NCBI GenBank assembly: GCA_022605405.1
Contig: JABYQQ010000001.1
Span: forward strand, 372,001-436,000
Length of the DNA: 64,000 bases
Origin: Earliella scabrosa
Lineage: Eukaryota; Basidiomycota; Agaricomycetes; Polyporales; Polyporaceae
Direction of reading: 5' to 3'
The position numbers and the translations under genes are program-made. Shown here in pieces: positions 49,565-62,033 of this stretch. A model generated the notes under the pieces. The model worked only from the letters and a program-made list of their open reading frames with translations. It had not been told where the DNA came from and searched no databases. Each line of letters opens with the position of its first letter. The stretch's first letter is position 1.

Positions 49565-51798
49565 TCAGTACGCGGCGAAGAGCTTGGGTTCCCGTTTGAA
49601 GCGAGCTAGAGATGGGGACGGAGATGGATAGAAGGAAAGAAGAGACGACCCCATCCCGCATAAGACGTCTAGTATCACACGAGAGGGGCATGCGCGCACG
49701 CACCGTAGAGGAGGACGAGCGCTCCGAGGACCTGGACGGACCCCGAGTACGCTGCGACGATCCGCCAGTTGTTGCCGGTCGCGCCGAGGATCGCGCCGCC
49801 GACGGGTGCGCCTGCTGCGTAGCCTGTGCAAGGGGATGAGCGACCACGAAGCTGAATGGACAATCCGCGATGCACGGGCATGTGCTTCACGCGATGCGAG
49901 AGAGATCTAGACGTACCGGGGGCGTTGAAGAGGAGGAGCAAGCCCGAGAGGCCGGCGAGCCGATCTGCGCCGTATATCTTCGCGGCGACGGCGGAGATGA
50001 GCGAGAGGAAGCAGCCGCAGAAGAAGCCGTACAGGATCGCGAACACCATCTGCAATGTGCATGCAGCGGACATGACAGACGATGACACTTGGTTAGAATT
50101 GCACCGACGGCAGAGCGAGGGGAACGGAGCTCACGATGCCGGCGTACGTGGTGACGAACGTCCACACGAGGAGCTGGGTCAGGCCCGAGAGCGTGATTGC
50201 GACCCAGAGGGCGTTGACGGGCCCGAGCTTGTCCGCCGCGAACCCGATGAGGATGCGGCCCAGCGCGGCTGAGACGTTCAATACCGTGAGAGGAAGAGCG
50301 GAGAGCTCATCGAGGAGAGGAGATAGACTCAGCGATCGAAAGGTACGACGATAAGCGAGATCAAAGGCTCACCAGTTCACCCAGATGAGGAGCCTTCTCG
50401 ACGGTGAAGGTGGGCAGGAGGAAGATGGGTCCCAGATAGCCGCTACAAGCGAGTGTATATGCTCAGCTACGCCGATCGACACGCGGAGGCAATAGACGAC
50501 GCGTGCATACAACACCGTGAAGAAGAAGCAGAGCGCGAGGCTCCAGAACACCGGGTCTCTGAAGAAGGCACGATCGAACCAGATGAGCTTCGATCTCTTG
50601 CTTGCTGGCCGGCGTTCGTCCATCATGTAATACCCGGCGGTGAACGATACCGCATGGATGGCGGTGAAGATGGCCAAGGACTTGCGCAGCCCAAGGCTAG
50701 ACAACAGTTGGCGATAGACAAGAGACGATATGGCGCCACCTTCATACAGCGTTAGCATTAGCTCGACACGTGGAGCACGAATAACCGATAGAACCACAAA
50801 CCTATCGAACTGCCTGCTACGACGATTCCGGTGGCGAACGCGCGATTGCGAAGGAACCATTGTGAAGGTAAGGCAACCTAGAAACGGACGTAGCATTGTG
50901 ATTACGACGAATTGAGAGGCATCGACTCATACGCACGATCAGTGGGAACACAAGGGCGTCTGATAAACCCTGCATGACACCCTATTATGAAAGTGGGAAT
51001 CAGACTGACATTAACGGGAAATACATTCCATGCAACGACGTACCATTGTGATGAAGAAGTGCCATATCTCCGTGCAGAACGCCGACGCGAGCATGCTCGC
51101 CACCCAGATGATCGCTCCGGCCGCGAGGAAGGGCTGAGCATTGAGAACGTGGTCGGCCCATGTGCCATCACGTAGTCGACACGCCTGAGGCATACCTTGT
51201 ATCCGCTGTGCAACATTCAGCACTCTGACCATGTCTAAAGAGTACTTGACACATACTATCGGTCGGCTAACTTTCCCGCAACGATACCGACTATTGTCAT
51301 AATCTAGATGAAGCAAAGTCAATGTGACAGGGACGCGTGCATCTGACTGATCCCACTCACGAGGCAGGACATACTACCCAATGTCGTCAGAACGGAGTCC
51401 GGGGTCCCAGGGAACATCTTCGCCCGGAAGTACTCTTCTGTCACACCCCATACCTGTTGCCTATCAGCGATCCGAGGGCTGCAGTAGGTCTTGACTTACC
51501 AGACTACAGGTAACGGACATGATTGCGAGATGGTGAGCATGGTGTAGGAGGCAAGACAGTTAGACATTGTGACGCACCCCCATCCCACTGTGCAAGCAGA
51601 GAATATGAAGCATCCAAGAACCACCACCCATCCTCTACCTCCTTCCGGGAACGTATCTGCGTATGCGTCACTCTTCTCCGAGTGCTCCTCTTCTGTTGAT
51701 TCCTGCGACGGTGGGACCTGCAGCAGCATTGCCGTGGGCACCTTCGACATTGACTTCTCACTTGTGTCGTCCCGTCTTCGTGTTCCGGATGGATCCAT
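49565..51798 (-). CDS. Monocarboxylate-transporter-like MFS permease
   Basis: Fourteen exons fit in phase and give 449 aa: 51798-51578, 51503-51500, 51453-51361, 51303-51257, 51205-51196, 51133-51044, 50981-50937, 50877-50802, 50739-50511, 50442-50373, 50305-50135, 50049-49917, 49823-49704 and 49605-49565. The cytosolic N-terminus ends in PEGGRGWVVVLGCF, the MCT-family start of TM1. Twelve hydrophobic helices follow, with the A-G-K-L-A-D-R-Y-G-Y-K loop between TM2 and TM3 and RNRAFATGIVVAGSSIGG in TM4. The central loop is short and basic (DERRPASKRSK). Related fungal permeases move monocarboxylates or other small solutes across the plasma membrane; the substrate is not predictable. Exon 2 would be only 4 nt and exon 5 only 10 nt. 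Both are needed for frame and for the conserved loop. Confidence 0.87.
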
Positions 51799-53217
51799 AT
51801 TGGAACGTCCAGGGTCCTGTGGTCCTAGACACAAGGAGTGTATCAACAGCACCACCACCAAGGGTACCAGCACAGGATCACGATGAGAAATGGAAGACCT
51901 CGCGGGGCGGCGTCGACGGAAACGCGGATCCCAAACCTCGCGACAGCGCCGTCAGGAACCCCACGTCTTATATACTCCCCATAGACTCTCAGAGTTATCG
52001 AAACCATACGGTCGCGGCTTCGTGGCGCCGGCGATCAGTCCCCCGCGCCGCACGAGCTCCAGGCTTCCGCCGGTAAACAGAGCTTCGGGGCACAACAGCG
52101 TGTGTCCTTTTTATGGCGCGCCTGCCTGCGCGGCACACGCGACCCCGGATCGCTCTTCCTGACAGATGCCAGTCTCGCGAAGGCGAAGACAAGGGGCGAG
52201 CGAGCGTGTCAAGTCCTCGTCCGCCAGCCAGCCAGCTTACTAGCCAACCCGCTGCGAATTGCCGAATGGGCATTCCGTCGTGGACCATTGGGGCTTGAGA
52301 ACGCCACCACGCTGAGCGGCCGTGCCCGAATGAGCTGTCACTTCTCTTCCCATCTTCTCTGTTATGCGATGCCGTTCTCCGTCCCAGCCTCGAGGCTCGC
52401 GATCCTGGGACGCGGTCCTCCCAGGTGGAACGAGCCCATTTACCGACGGAGGAGTCGAGCCGTTCCCTGCACCACCTCGCGCAAGTGAAGTCCACGTCCT
52501 CGCATGTGCTTTTGGGCCGGTCGCCCGACCAGCCACCGCGAGCCCGATGCGTGCTTCGCGAGCGCCTCGCACACAGCGTCTGGTCGAGAAAAACAGCAGC
52601 AAGCGATCGCGATGTGGACGACGCCACCCCGTCGTTGGACCATTTCGGCGATTGCTGGCACATGCCACACGGATCCGAGCCCGCTGCGCCGGAACGAGGA
52701 TGCATACGTAACGCTATGGATACGCTAGTACGTCGGCGACTGCTTACTGCACCCTCGGATGCGTCGTGACCCTGTCAACGCCAAAGGTGTCAATCGTGAC
52801 GGCCCTCGTGTCCGCCTTGTGCAGCGACGATTCAATGCGCGGACAGTGAGATGAATGTGCTCACTTTGTACTCGTCACAGGCCCTGTTCACCCTATGCGC
52901 TCATTCCACAACATGCGCGCAGGGTCGCGAGAGCGCGTGCGTCCTGGTGACGAAAGAGGCGGTGCGAGTGACCGTCTCGAGAAACGTTCTTCTCAAACGG
53001 ACCTTGGACGGGAAGCGCTCGCGGCGGTGTTCGCTGCCTCTCCAAGCTCAGAATCGTCCCGGGGCGCTGCGGTGGCTGAGTCCTGGCGAGAATCAGCACA
53101 TGGGCAGCGCAGTAAGTACAAGGGAAGCGTCCACGCAATCTCCGTCTGTCCGTGTATTGTCCGTGGTCCAACTGCTGCTTCTATCTGTGTACACGCACCA
53201 CGGGCCGCCCACTGCGG
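51799..53217. other. Intergenic, promoter side of MFS gene
   Basis: Contains the TATA-like box at 51968-51974 and the 3' flank of the GPHR gene. Several GC-rich open frames overlap on both strands without family features. Confidence 0.5.
51968..51974 (-). promoter_or_regulatory. TATA box of MFS transporter gene
   Basis: TATATAA on the minus strand, 170 nt upstream of the ATG at 51798. Confidence 0.4.
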
Positions 53218-55225
53218 TTACCCAATCATCCTATCTCCGAACCAGCGCACCACGGCGCTGATGCCTGCGGCGAGGAGGAAGGCCCCGTCGAAGAGGGACC
53301 CGAAGAACAGATACTCTGGCAGAGTCGAGAACAGGTTCACCACCTCCGCGTCAGGCTCGGTGCCTGGGTGGACCGGCGGCGGAGGGAAGGTTGTGCGCAG
53401 CTGAATGAGGGTGGACATCAGGTAGATGCCCTGTACGCCGCAGGGTAGACGTGAGTGTCTAACAGGTCGAGACTAAGCGAACGATGACGTACCATGACCT
53501 GTGCAAGGGTGAGAAGCATGAGCGACGCGCCGAGCGAGCGGCTGGTGACGCGTAGCAGCTATTATTGGCTTGTCAGTACGCGTCAAGGGCGAACATCATG
53601 GCTATACGTACTCTTGCCACTCCGCGGAGCACTCGTCGAATGCTGCTTAGGATGATGACGCCGACGAGGGCCAGACTGATCTGTCGCGAGATGTCCGCCA
53701 CCTTGTCCGCCGGCACGTGCACGAAAGGCAGGAAGGAGAACAGATACGCGATCACAAAGCTAACCACGTCTGCGTTTGTCGAGGTCGATTCTCCCGGACT
53801 TGATGAGGGGGAGCGAGGGATTACCAGGTTGAAGATCGACTGCCGCGACCGTGAGTGCTGGTCGGGATGGTTGACGAAAGAGGTATACTCACGTTCAAGA
53901 TGCGGTAGATGCAATACAGGGCGAATAGCCTCCCACCCCAGTTGAACAAACGCCCAGCGAGAGTCTTGGAGAACTTCGCATCTGCTTGTCGCTGCTTCAA
54001 TAGCTCTAGGTTGCGAGACATCTCGTACTCAAGCGCCAGCAGACCCGACACTTCCTGAGACAGCGAAGACGACTCTATGCGTGCTTCAGTTAGCCACGAC
54101 GGCATAACCCTACACCGGTTGCTGAAAACGTACCGCTGCTCCCCTGAAACGTTGGAAGTGCACGATACAGCCAGTGCGAAGACTGCGAGTCACTCTTCTG
54201 GAATGCAGTCAGTGAGAAACGAGACGATAAAGGCTCGGGAGCTGACTACCTTGGACGCTTCGAGCGTTTGCAAGTCCTTCTGACGTCTAGCGAGGTCTTC
54301 CCGTACACGCTGCAGACCGGCTTCTGCAGTACGAACTTCGTCGTCCGTTGGATGGGGCCTGCAAGACTCCTTAGGGTGACTATATGCCCTATATGCCCCA
54401 TACTTAGGGGCTCACCTCGAAGTTCGCGAGAAGACGGGGAAGAAGTCCCAAGCGGTGTCTATTGCTCCAAATCCGGACAGCGCGCCGAGGATGAAGACCC
54501 CAATGACTGTCAGACGGGATAGCGTGGATGCCATGAAGTTGTGAGCAGGCATTCCTGTTGGTAGGGGAACGTAGGACAGTGCCAGCAGAAACAACAGATT
54601 TGGGATGAGATACAGTGCGAGGCTCATAGAGCATATCCGTTGACGCGATGATGGTACTGAGGTATGTCTGGTTAGACCGGCAACCGTAGTAATGTACGAC
54701 GACGACGCACCTCCTGGCGGGTTGGAACCGTTGCTGAGGACGACACTATATGATAGGGGGATCACGAGCACAATGGCAGTGACGAGAATGCCCAGGGATA
54801 TCTGCCAGTTGAGCAAACGGACTCTAGAAGGGATTATACGCGTAAACAGGGGCAAGACACGGCGTTCATAGATTTGAACTTACCTCGGGTTGAAGATCTC
54901 TAATGCCTGGCATACCAGGAGGAGGAACAGGGCGCAACTCTCGCTGAAACACAGAGAGAACAAGGCTCTTGATAGCATCGAGTGCAACGGTCGTTTCCTG
55001 ACAAAACCGGGGGTCGTAGTGGCACTTGATGGAGTCGGCAGGACCTCCATCTCGGTCTCTGCAGCGTCGAACACCACCGCAGGAGCCCCCGAGTCGGGTT
55101 TCGCGGACAAATCTTGCAGGTCATGGTAGAGGTGGCGGAGAAGGTACCTCCGTGACGCGTAGAAGAGCACCGCCCTAGATGGAGATGCAAAAGTAAGGAC
55201 TCACGTACGGCCATGTCAGACGCAT
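53218..55225 (-). CDS. Golgi pH regulator (GPHR/GPR89) family membrane protein
   Basis: Ten exons (55225-55209, 55174-54884, 54823-54711, 54656-54416, 54358-54250, 54197-54134, 54074-53893, 53839-53612, 53558-53493, 53430-53218) encode 507 aa. Hydrophobic helices occur in the order expected for GPHR, with a central conserved SRLTVIGVFILGALSGFGAI helix. A cytosolic coiled coil follows (RVREDLARRQKDLQTLEASK), then the ABA_GPCR-type C-terminal domain (DISRQISLALVGVIILSSIR, SLMLLTLAQVMGIYLMS, FNWGGRLFALYCIYRI). Animal GPHR is an anion channel that acidifies the Golgi; plant and fungal relatives act in growth and Golgi function. Exon 1 contributes only 17 nt. The ATG at 55225 is the only one in frame, but it is short and so moderately uncertain. 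Confidence 0.9.
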
Positions 55226-55864
55226 CCACCCACTACCTAAACCCCATTATAATGCTTGATTGAAGCACGTAAGTGCCTGTCGTGGCGGTCATCGCAGTCG
55301 TTTCTGGTACTGATCCAGGGTTGGCCGTAAGTTGAAATGGTCGGTAAACAAGCGTTTCAGATAACTCAGGCAAGACGAGTGGGCTACGCTAATGGCGAGG
55401 TGCAAGCGGAAGCTTGGTGCATAGAGCTCGCAGAGTTGTCGCAGAGAGCTGCGGGAGGCCTGCGCGTCAGGCGCGTCTTACGGTGGCATCATCGGCGCCA
55501 ACTATGTACCGGTCCGATGGTCCCGCGTCATGAACGAGCGAAGAGAGAAGGTTTCGAGCTCTCTTCATGAGGCTATGGCAAGTCCGAGTCCTTGAAGCTT
55601 GAAGCACGAATACGGATAGTACTGTTAGGATGAACTCTCTCTGAAAGCGGGTTCAGGATGTGCGATGATTGGACTCGGATGTTATTCAAGTGGCGTGACC
55701 AGTGAGGCCCCTGCTGTACATGTGGAGGTGAAACTAGTATTGAATGCTGGATTGACCGCCGGTGTCAATCTAAAGACATGAAGCCTCGCCGAGCCTGAAA
55801 ATAGTAGGGATAAAATTATAGGTGGGGCGCGGACGCTGCCAGGCCATCCAGAACCACTGGGTGA
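55226..55864. other. Intergenic, no supported gene
   Basis: Promoter of GPHR and 3' flank of the secreted Pro/Ser/Ala-rich gene. No coding pattern is seen. Confidence 0.55.
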
Positions 55865-56872
55865 CTAGTATGGTCCGGATGGGATGGAGGGCGCGGGAGA
55901 AGCATCAATGGGTGCCGAAGGAGCGGCGGGGTCCAGCGGTGCAGGGGCAAGCGAGGAAGTCGCCGGGGTTGCAGGGGTAGAAGGAGTCGCGGGGATCGAA
56001 GGAGTCGTCGGCGTGTCGAGGTCAGGCGTCGAGGGCGCGTTCGTCGTGGGCACGTCCGGAGCGTCGACTTGGGTGGCGTTGACGCTGGGAGTAGAGGGAA
56101 CACCGGGGTTGGGCAGCCCGACAGGTGCACCGACGGCGGGTGCTGAGGGGGTGCTGATGGCAGGAGCGGAGGGAGTACCTGCACTGGGAGTAACAGGCGG
56201 ACCCGAGGGCGCGCTGATATCAGGAATAGCAGGCGTGCTGGGAGTAGAGGGTGCGCTGACGTCCGGCATCGACGGCGCGCTGACATCTGCATCTGGGACT
56301 GCGGAGTTGGAGGGGATCGCAAGGAGCACGTTGGGTAGACCAGGCGCGGTCGTGTTGGGGGCATCAGGCGTCGACGGAAGACCTGCGCTAGGAGTGGGGA
56401 CGATGCCACTGGGCGCAGGGTCGGGGACAGAGGGCCCGCTGACGCTACTCGTAGGGACCGCAGCCTGGGGTGTGGTAATGCTCGGAGCGGAGGGTGCACT
56501 GGTGTCGGGTGCCGCAGGTGCGCTAATAGACGGCACCTCAGGGGCCGCCGAAGGGGCCTCGAGCAAGGCTGCGAACGGCGAGGGAGTGCCCGCCGAGGGG
56601 ACAGCGGGAGCACTCTCTGAAGGGACAGCGGGAGTGCTGCTTGAAGGGACTGCAGGGGAAGCAGTCGGGGTGCTGAAGTCCCGCATCTGTGATGGTGTGC
56701 TGAGGACTGAGCCCGGAAGGGTCACGCATGAGATGTGTATGTCAGTCAAATACTAGGTCGTGAGGTTCGAGAGATGCTCACCGTGACCGTTTTCCTGGTC
56801 GATAGGACGAGCGTCGACGCCCGTGCACGCAGCGAACACGAAGATGGCGAGAGCGGCGAACTTGGCGTTCAT
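55865..56872 (-). CDS. Secreted Pro/Ser/Ala/Thr-rich low-complexity protein
   Basis: Two exons (56872-56782 and 56706-55865) encode 310 aa. The first ~23 residues form a signal peptide (MNAKFAALAIFVFAACTGVDA) followed by RPIDQENGH. The rest is almost entirely degenerate repeats of the form S-x-P-x-A-P (APSTPSTPAIPDISAPSGPP and similar) with no cysteine and no C-terminal hydrophobic anchor. Such extended, probably O-mannosylated chains are usual in mucin-like wall or secreted proteins. No catalytic domain is present. The codon bias toward G+C at third positions makes the antisense frame open as well; the plus-strand frame 55884-56756 is a shadow. Confidence 0.75.
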
Positions 56873-57838
56873 CACGATGAGTGGTTGAGTGGTTGGTAGA
56901 GCGAGGTTGGATGGATAGTCTTTGGCGAAGAAGCTCGAGATGAGAGTGGATGAGTATAGTGAGGGATGTGGTCGATACCTGGGGTGCTTATATACCTTTC
57001 GGACTCCTCAACCTTCCCAACGGGACGGGTGTGGGACTTCGAACAAATTCCCAGGTCCGCACAGAGACAAGAGTCGGACAACGGCTTTTGGTGCAGAGCC
57101 GACGAGCGGATTGGTCTTCCTTGGGCCATTCCGGAACGCATCCTGTAGACCAAGAACGCGGAACAGGGAGTACCGCCCGGTACGGTAGTCCGATATTGTG
57201 ACCGAGACCAGACTCACCATCCGCCCGTGCGCAATTCCGTGACATACCCACACGGATGGCGGGACTGTTCTGAACTCGACTGGAGCAGCAACGAGGAAGG
57301 ATAGTCGGTTACGGTGTACCAGGCTCGGTTGTGATGTTTGCATAGTCGTCCGAAATCGACCCGTCCGCCTCGAGGAAGCGCGGCAAGGGCTTGGTGCGTC
57401 TGAGTAGACCCGGTTTCGTACCAGCGCATAGATGATAGGGACAACTTGAATGTCCCGCCATCCATTGTCCGATGTGGGGAATCCACCGGGGATCGGGAGT
57501 GCTATATGTGGTCTGATGGTTCTTCGTCCATGTCGAAACGATATTCTATCATCTCCGGTTGGGCCGGTCCGATGAGTCGGGCCCATAGAACAGACTCGGA
57601 TGTCCAGGGATGTCCTAGTCAAAACTCAGTATAATCTCTAAATTCACGGAGTAACTGCCGCTAAGTCCACAGGAGTACTAATACACCTAGGATCCGATGT
57701 TTGCCTCACGGTTCACCCTCTATCTCTAATGGGCGAGACCTGGATCTACTAGTATTTAGCGAGCCTGAGAGACGATTCAACGCTATAGAGAGCTTACTGT
57801 CGTGTGGACAAGCACGGAGCAACCCTTCTTGGGAGTGC
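56873..57838. other. Promoter of secreted protein gene and spacer
   Basis: A TATA-like box stands at 56988-56994 (minus strand), 116 nt from the ATG. The remaining open frames (about 57000-57630, both strands) show no domain. Confidence 0.5.
56988..56994 (-). promoter_or_regulatory. TATA box of secreted Pro/Ser/Ala-rich protein gene
   Basis: TATATAA on the minus strand, 116 nt upstream of the ATG at 56872. Confidence 0.45.
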
Positions 57839-59858
57839 CTACTGGATTACGCTCATAGCAAAAATGGTGGAATCGCCCATGCCCATGCCATGCTCCCTAA
57901 GCGCGTCTCTGCGGTTGAGGCTGGTCAATATTAGCATAAGCATGATCTACGACGGTGAGATAGAGAAACTCACAATGCGAGGACAGAAAGCACATATACT
58001 ACAGGAGATATTGAGTCTGAGCCCTTAAGATCATGACAGTAGACTCGGAGCTGAACGTACTCTTCGCCGTAGGGAAGGCTATAGCTAGACTTATGAAGGT
58101 GATTTTTGGCAGCAGCAACATCTGACATCCGGTTAGTCATAGATGTCATCAAGAGAGGACCGAGGTAAATCGCGATTTCTCACCGACAGAAACGACCCAG
58201 TTGTGCCCACGCTTGCCACTGATGTCAGTATGGGCAGTCGCTCATGGTCCAGAATGAATGATAGCTACCCGAAGAGGAGAGCTATGAACATAATGGTGTC
58301 AGCTCTAAGCTACGGGACTGCCACAAGCGGACTTACTCCCGACTAGTGCATAGCGTACCAGTATATTCACAACTTTGTCCGAGCTGCCAGACGCGTGACG
58401 AATTAGTCACTTGTCGCACTCAATTCTCGACACACTCACCGTGTGAAGGAGCTACGGCTACGATGCAGGAGTGCAACAAACGTCGCAGTCAGAATCCCAT
58501 CCCCACTAATCAACAAGATATGGTTCGCGGTATAGTATTTCTGTGACGTCCACCGTGAGCGAGGTACACCTACATCTCGAAGACATGACCATCGTATTGT
58601 CAGACGTACCGCGAACTGCCGTCTAGGATCGAAGGCATACTGGTACCTGCGAAAAGCCGGGACTGCGTTCAATACGACACGTCTCGGCGTGATCCAGGGT
58701 TAGATAATTACACTGAAAGTGTTGCGGCTAGGGGAGACGTTTATGAACCGGATACAATGTAAGGAATTTTGGTCAGGATCATGCGAACTTACCGATGATT
58801 ACAGCTAGAGGTTGTGAATATGGAGACATTAGGGTATGTACCATGCAGCATACGACACTGCGACTTACCTATACAAGCAAGCATAATGGCCTGTTGTATA
58901 CATCCGAAGGTGTTGTCAGTTAGGCGTGTAAGTGGCTACGTGTCGAATACCAGGCTACTCACAGATAAAATCACGGCAATCTTGCGACCCGAGGCCTTGT
59001 CAACTGCCAGACAGACTAAGACTGTTGCGCTCTCTACCATAAGCCGGATGAGTACTCACAGAGATAGACACGGCGAGCATAGAATCTGGTATCCGGATCA
59101 GCGTTTGACAGGCAATTGTGTGTAGAGAAAGATGCTTTACCCTTGAACGAGAAGAATGACAGTTTCCTATAGGGAGTTCAGGATTAGTTAAGTCGAGTTT
59201 ACCAACCGTGATAGCAGTGACAGCATGATACATACAGACGTTAGTGGCCATGCCTACCATGTCAGAACGAACCACTCATTAATACGAGTTCTTCACAGTC
59301 ACGATGACCACTTCACTGCTAGCGACCTAGACGCAAGACCATCAATCCAGAGTCTTGGTTCCAAGTGAAACACATACCAGCTATCAAACTTGCTACCAGT
59401 GACCGCTGGCTCTCGGATCATATATCTGACAGCAGATGATTAGTCTCACTAGCCACCCACCAAGCTGGACGCGGTCTGTAACGTACGATAGATACAACAT
59501 GATCGTTGTGGACAGTGTATCTAGCGCGCTGATACGAACATGATGAGAGGAACCCGTCAATGAAGGGAACCTTCCTACAAGATTGCTATGATCTGCAGAC
59601 ACGTTCTTAGTCAGGATATTACAAGCTATGTGAATGGACACTCACGTAGAGCCTCAATCTGAGCGCATCTGCAGCACCCCGAGGACTTCGGAGGTAAGAG
59701 CACATATGATACACAGTTATGCCGTATATGCTACGTAGAAGCCTCGTCAGCGATCCACGGTCATTCATATCAAACCATTGGACGTACGCAAGCCCTAATA
59801 CCACGCCTACCAACAGAGTACTGTAGTTGAGGTTTGTCCATGTCGTTTGTGAAGGCAT
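57839..59858 (-). CDS. DUF6534-type multi-pass membrane protein B (exons partly resolved)
   Basis: The start at 59858 opens with NYSTLLVGVVLGLAYV, then YGITVYHMCSYLRSP and RLRLY before a GTGAGT donor, colinear with gene A (34836). Further matching pieces are a GDGILTATFVALLHRSRSSF block near 58440-58515 and a C-terminal HGMGMGDSTIFAMSVIQ ending in a stop at 57839-57841. The family is integral membrane with unknown function. Middle exons are interrupted by stops in every frame and were not joined, so this copy may be a decaying duplicate. The two copies are in opposite orientation and 21 kb apart. Confidence 0.5.
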
Positions 59859-60488
59859 GTCTGTTGACAAAGTCAAGAGGGAAGCAGCGGAGACCAATGC
59901 TTGGGGGTTGAGATACCGTCCTACGTCGTGGATGCACACACATATAATCCAAAGAACCTTCACGTTATGGAACGTTCAGTCTTTCGCCGGAGTGACATCA
60001 TACCGGCCTTGAGGCGTCCCGTAGAATCGGAGGAGTAAAAGCCGTAGGTGTCCGTGTCCCCCTGTCAGGAGTTTGCGACTGTCAACTCTTCGGTCGGCCC
60101 AGACTCCATTCCATTATGCTGAAGCCAGACTCGCTGTTGAGTGTTCCGACGCGCTACGGCGACCCGTCGATTCGGAGTGGGTGTGCCAGGTAGAAAGATA
60201 TAAGGTCGGCGGAATGTATCACCGGGGACGGGCCCGGACGGCGCTGGTGTAAACTCCCTGGGGACTATGGGACTCGGCGTCGGCGCCGCTGCCAAACCTA
60301 CAGCTGACAGGCCAACAGGCGCATCTCTTGTGTGAGAGCGCGCGCGAATGGATGACGCGTATCGCACAAGGAAGCATGGAAGGCTTGAGGTGTGCCGCAG
60401 CACCTCTCACCCGGGTACAGTCATCGGAATGGAGTGAGATTTGACCTTCAGTACACAACGAGCACCCACGCCGAGAATGCCTTCACCG
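59859..60488. other. Intergenic, no supported gene
   Basis: Promoter side of DUF6534-type gene B and 3' flank of the HD-domain gene. A minus-strand open frame at 60065-60403 has no recognisable motif. Confidence 0.5.
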
Positions 60489-61496
60489 TCAATCGAACGG
60501 CCGCATGATATCGTTCCCGCGCACGTCCGTCGCGAAGTTGCTCTGCACACCCTCCTTCCAGTTCGGCACCTCGAACGTCGTCGTGTGGCACCACGGCTTG
60601 AGCGAGAGCTCCTTCTCGATGACGCGCGCGAAATGCTGCGACCAGCCCTTGCGCGGAAACTTGGCCGTCGTCGTCTCGATCAGCCGCGGGTGTATCAAAT
60701 TTGCGCGTCTGTGGGGGATCGTTTCGCGTTAGGATGAGGCTTGACGTGAGAACGGCAGTAGGAGACGAACATGCCAACATTGTCTGCCACAAGCGAATCA
60801 GAACTGTGGTCAACTAACCGGGCGTAGGACGGGACGCGCACCTAAGACTGTCGCAAGTTGGAGGATTTGGCCCACCATCGTGATATTTCCTCTGCGAAGT
60901 CATACTCAGTAAAGAGGGGACGGGTGCGAACCGATCCAAAGGACTACCCACCCTTTCACAAAGATGTCCTGGTGCCTGATGATAGCGTCGCACACGCTGT
61001 CCGCCTCCGCCTCCGGTCCCCCAAGCTGCAGGATGAGATCGCGCGCGACGATGGCGCCCTTGAACTCGAATGACATATGCGTCGTCGCGAGGAACTTCTC
61101 CGCCGTGCCAATGTCGTGCATCAGGCAGGAGAGCGCGTACGTCTCGATCGCGGTCGGGGACTCGGAGTACTTCCATTCCGGGAAGTGCGTCTTCACGAGC
61201 GCAGAGCCGTACACGAAGACGCGATTGCTATGGTTGAACGTCTGCTCGTCGAGCTCCTTCTACGGGGGACGATGAGCCGTGAACACGCTCGGCGTTGACG
61301 CCTCGGTTCAATGGGGACGCACCTGAGCGAAGGCGCGCACTTCGCGCACAAGGGGCGTGTCGGGCAATGGGAAATCGTCCGCGACGAACAGGTCTTGCTT
61401 CGGATTCGGACCAGAGGCGGTCGGGTGATCCTTGAAGAGGACCTCGGGGTCCCTTGGCACTGGCGCGAAGCCGTATAGTTCCCAGTCCTGCGGCAT
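60489..61496 (-). CDS. HD-domain protein, cyanamide-hydratase-like
   Basis: Five exons (61496-61323, 61259-60952, 60891-60842, 60783-60771, 60708-60489) encode 254 aa. The metal-binding HD superfamily motifs are complete: H68 (NHSNRVFVYG), H106-D107 (CLMHDIGT), a later RHQD, and D in DNVG. The surrounding sequence (SFEFKGAIVARDLI, then SLKPWCHTTTFEVPNWKEGV) matches the fungal cyanamide hydratase/DDI2-3 group. Enzymes of that group add water to cyanamide to give urea, but many fungal members are untested. The DNVG motif is created by a 13-nt exon. Start chosen at the only in-frame ATG before PQDWELYGFAPVP. No operon-like neighbours. Confidence 0.88.
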
Positions 61497-62033
61497 AGCA
61501 AGTCGTTGGTATGAGTGACAAGGGAGAGCTGGAGTCGAGAATCAACGTGGATTCCAACCCCACTCCTTTATAAGGGATGAAACTGACCCTGCACCACACT
61601 CCCGGGCTCCGCACGGTCTTTGAAATCGGAAACGAACCTTGGAGAAGCACATTGCATGAGAGCTCATGACCTGCGAATCTGACAAAGCTGCGAAAAGGCT
61701 GGCACAGAGCATTCAGAACGTCATGAGGTCGCACGGTAAGTTTCACAACGTACCCGTGAGCGTCCCGTCCGGTGCAGGCGGTATACCTCCGTGGGTGCAT
61801 AGTCAGATCCGGATTGCGGCGAATGTCGATCGGCACGACGAACTCGCGACCCTGAGATCTGAGGCCTTTCCATTGCCGGGCTAGAGGTGTTGCCGAGATA
61901 TGATGCAAACGCTACAGTGCATTCTCTAGTAGATCGTTACAACATGACAGGATTGCTTGCTTCTTTTGACTTCCGTACACCACATCGATACATCCAAATG
62001 AACACCCAAGAAGATGATACAACAGCGGGGCAT
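61497..62033. other. Intergenic, no supported gene
   Basis: Promoter of the HD-domain gene and 3' flank of the eEF1B gene. Confidence 0.55.

Noticed and set aside
55884..56756. 290-aa Gly/Ala/Val-rich open frame on the plus strand
   Set aside because: It is the antisense shadow of the repetitive secreted-protein gene on the minus strand, which has a signal peptide and a proper splice.
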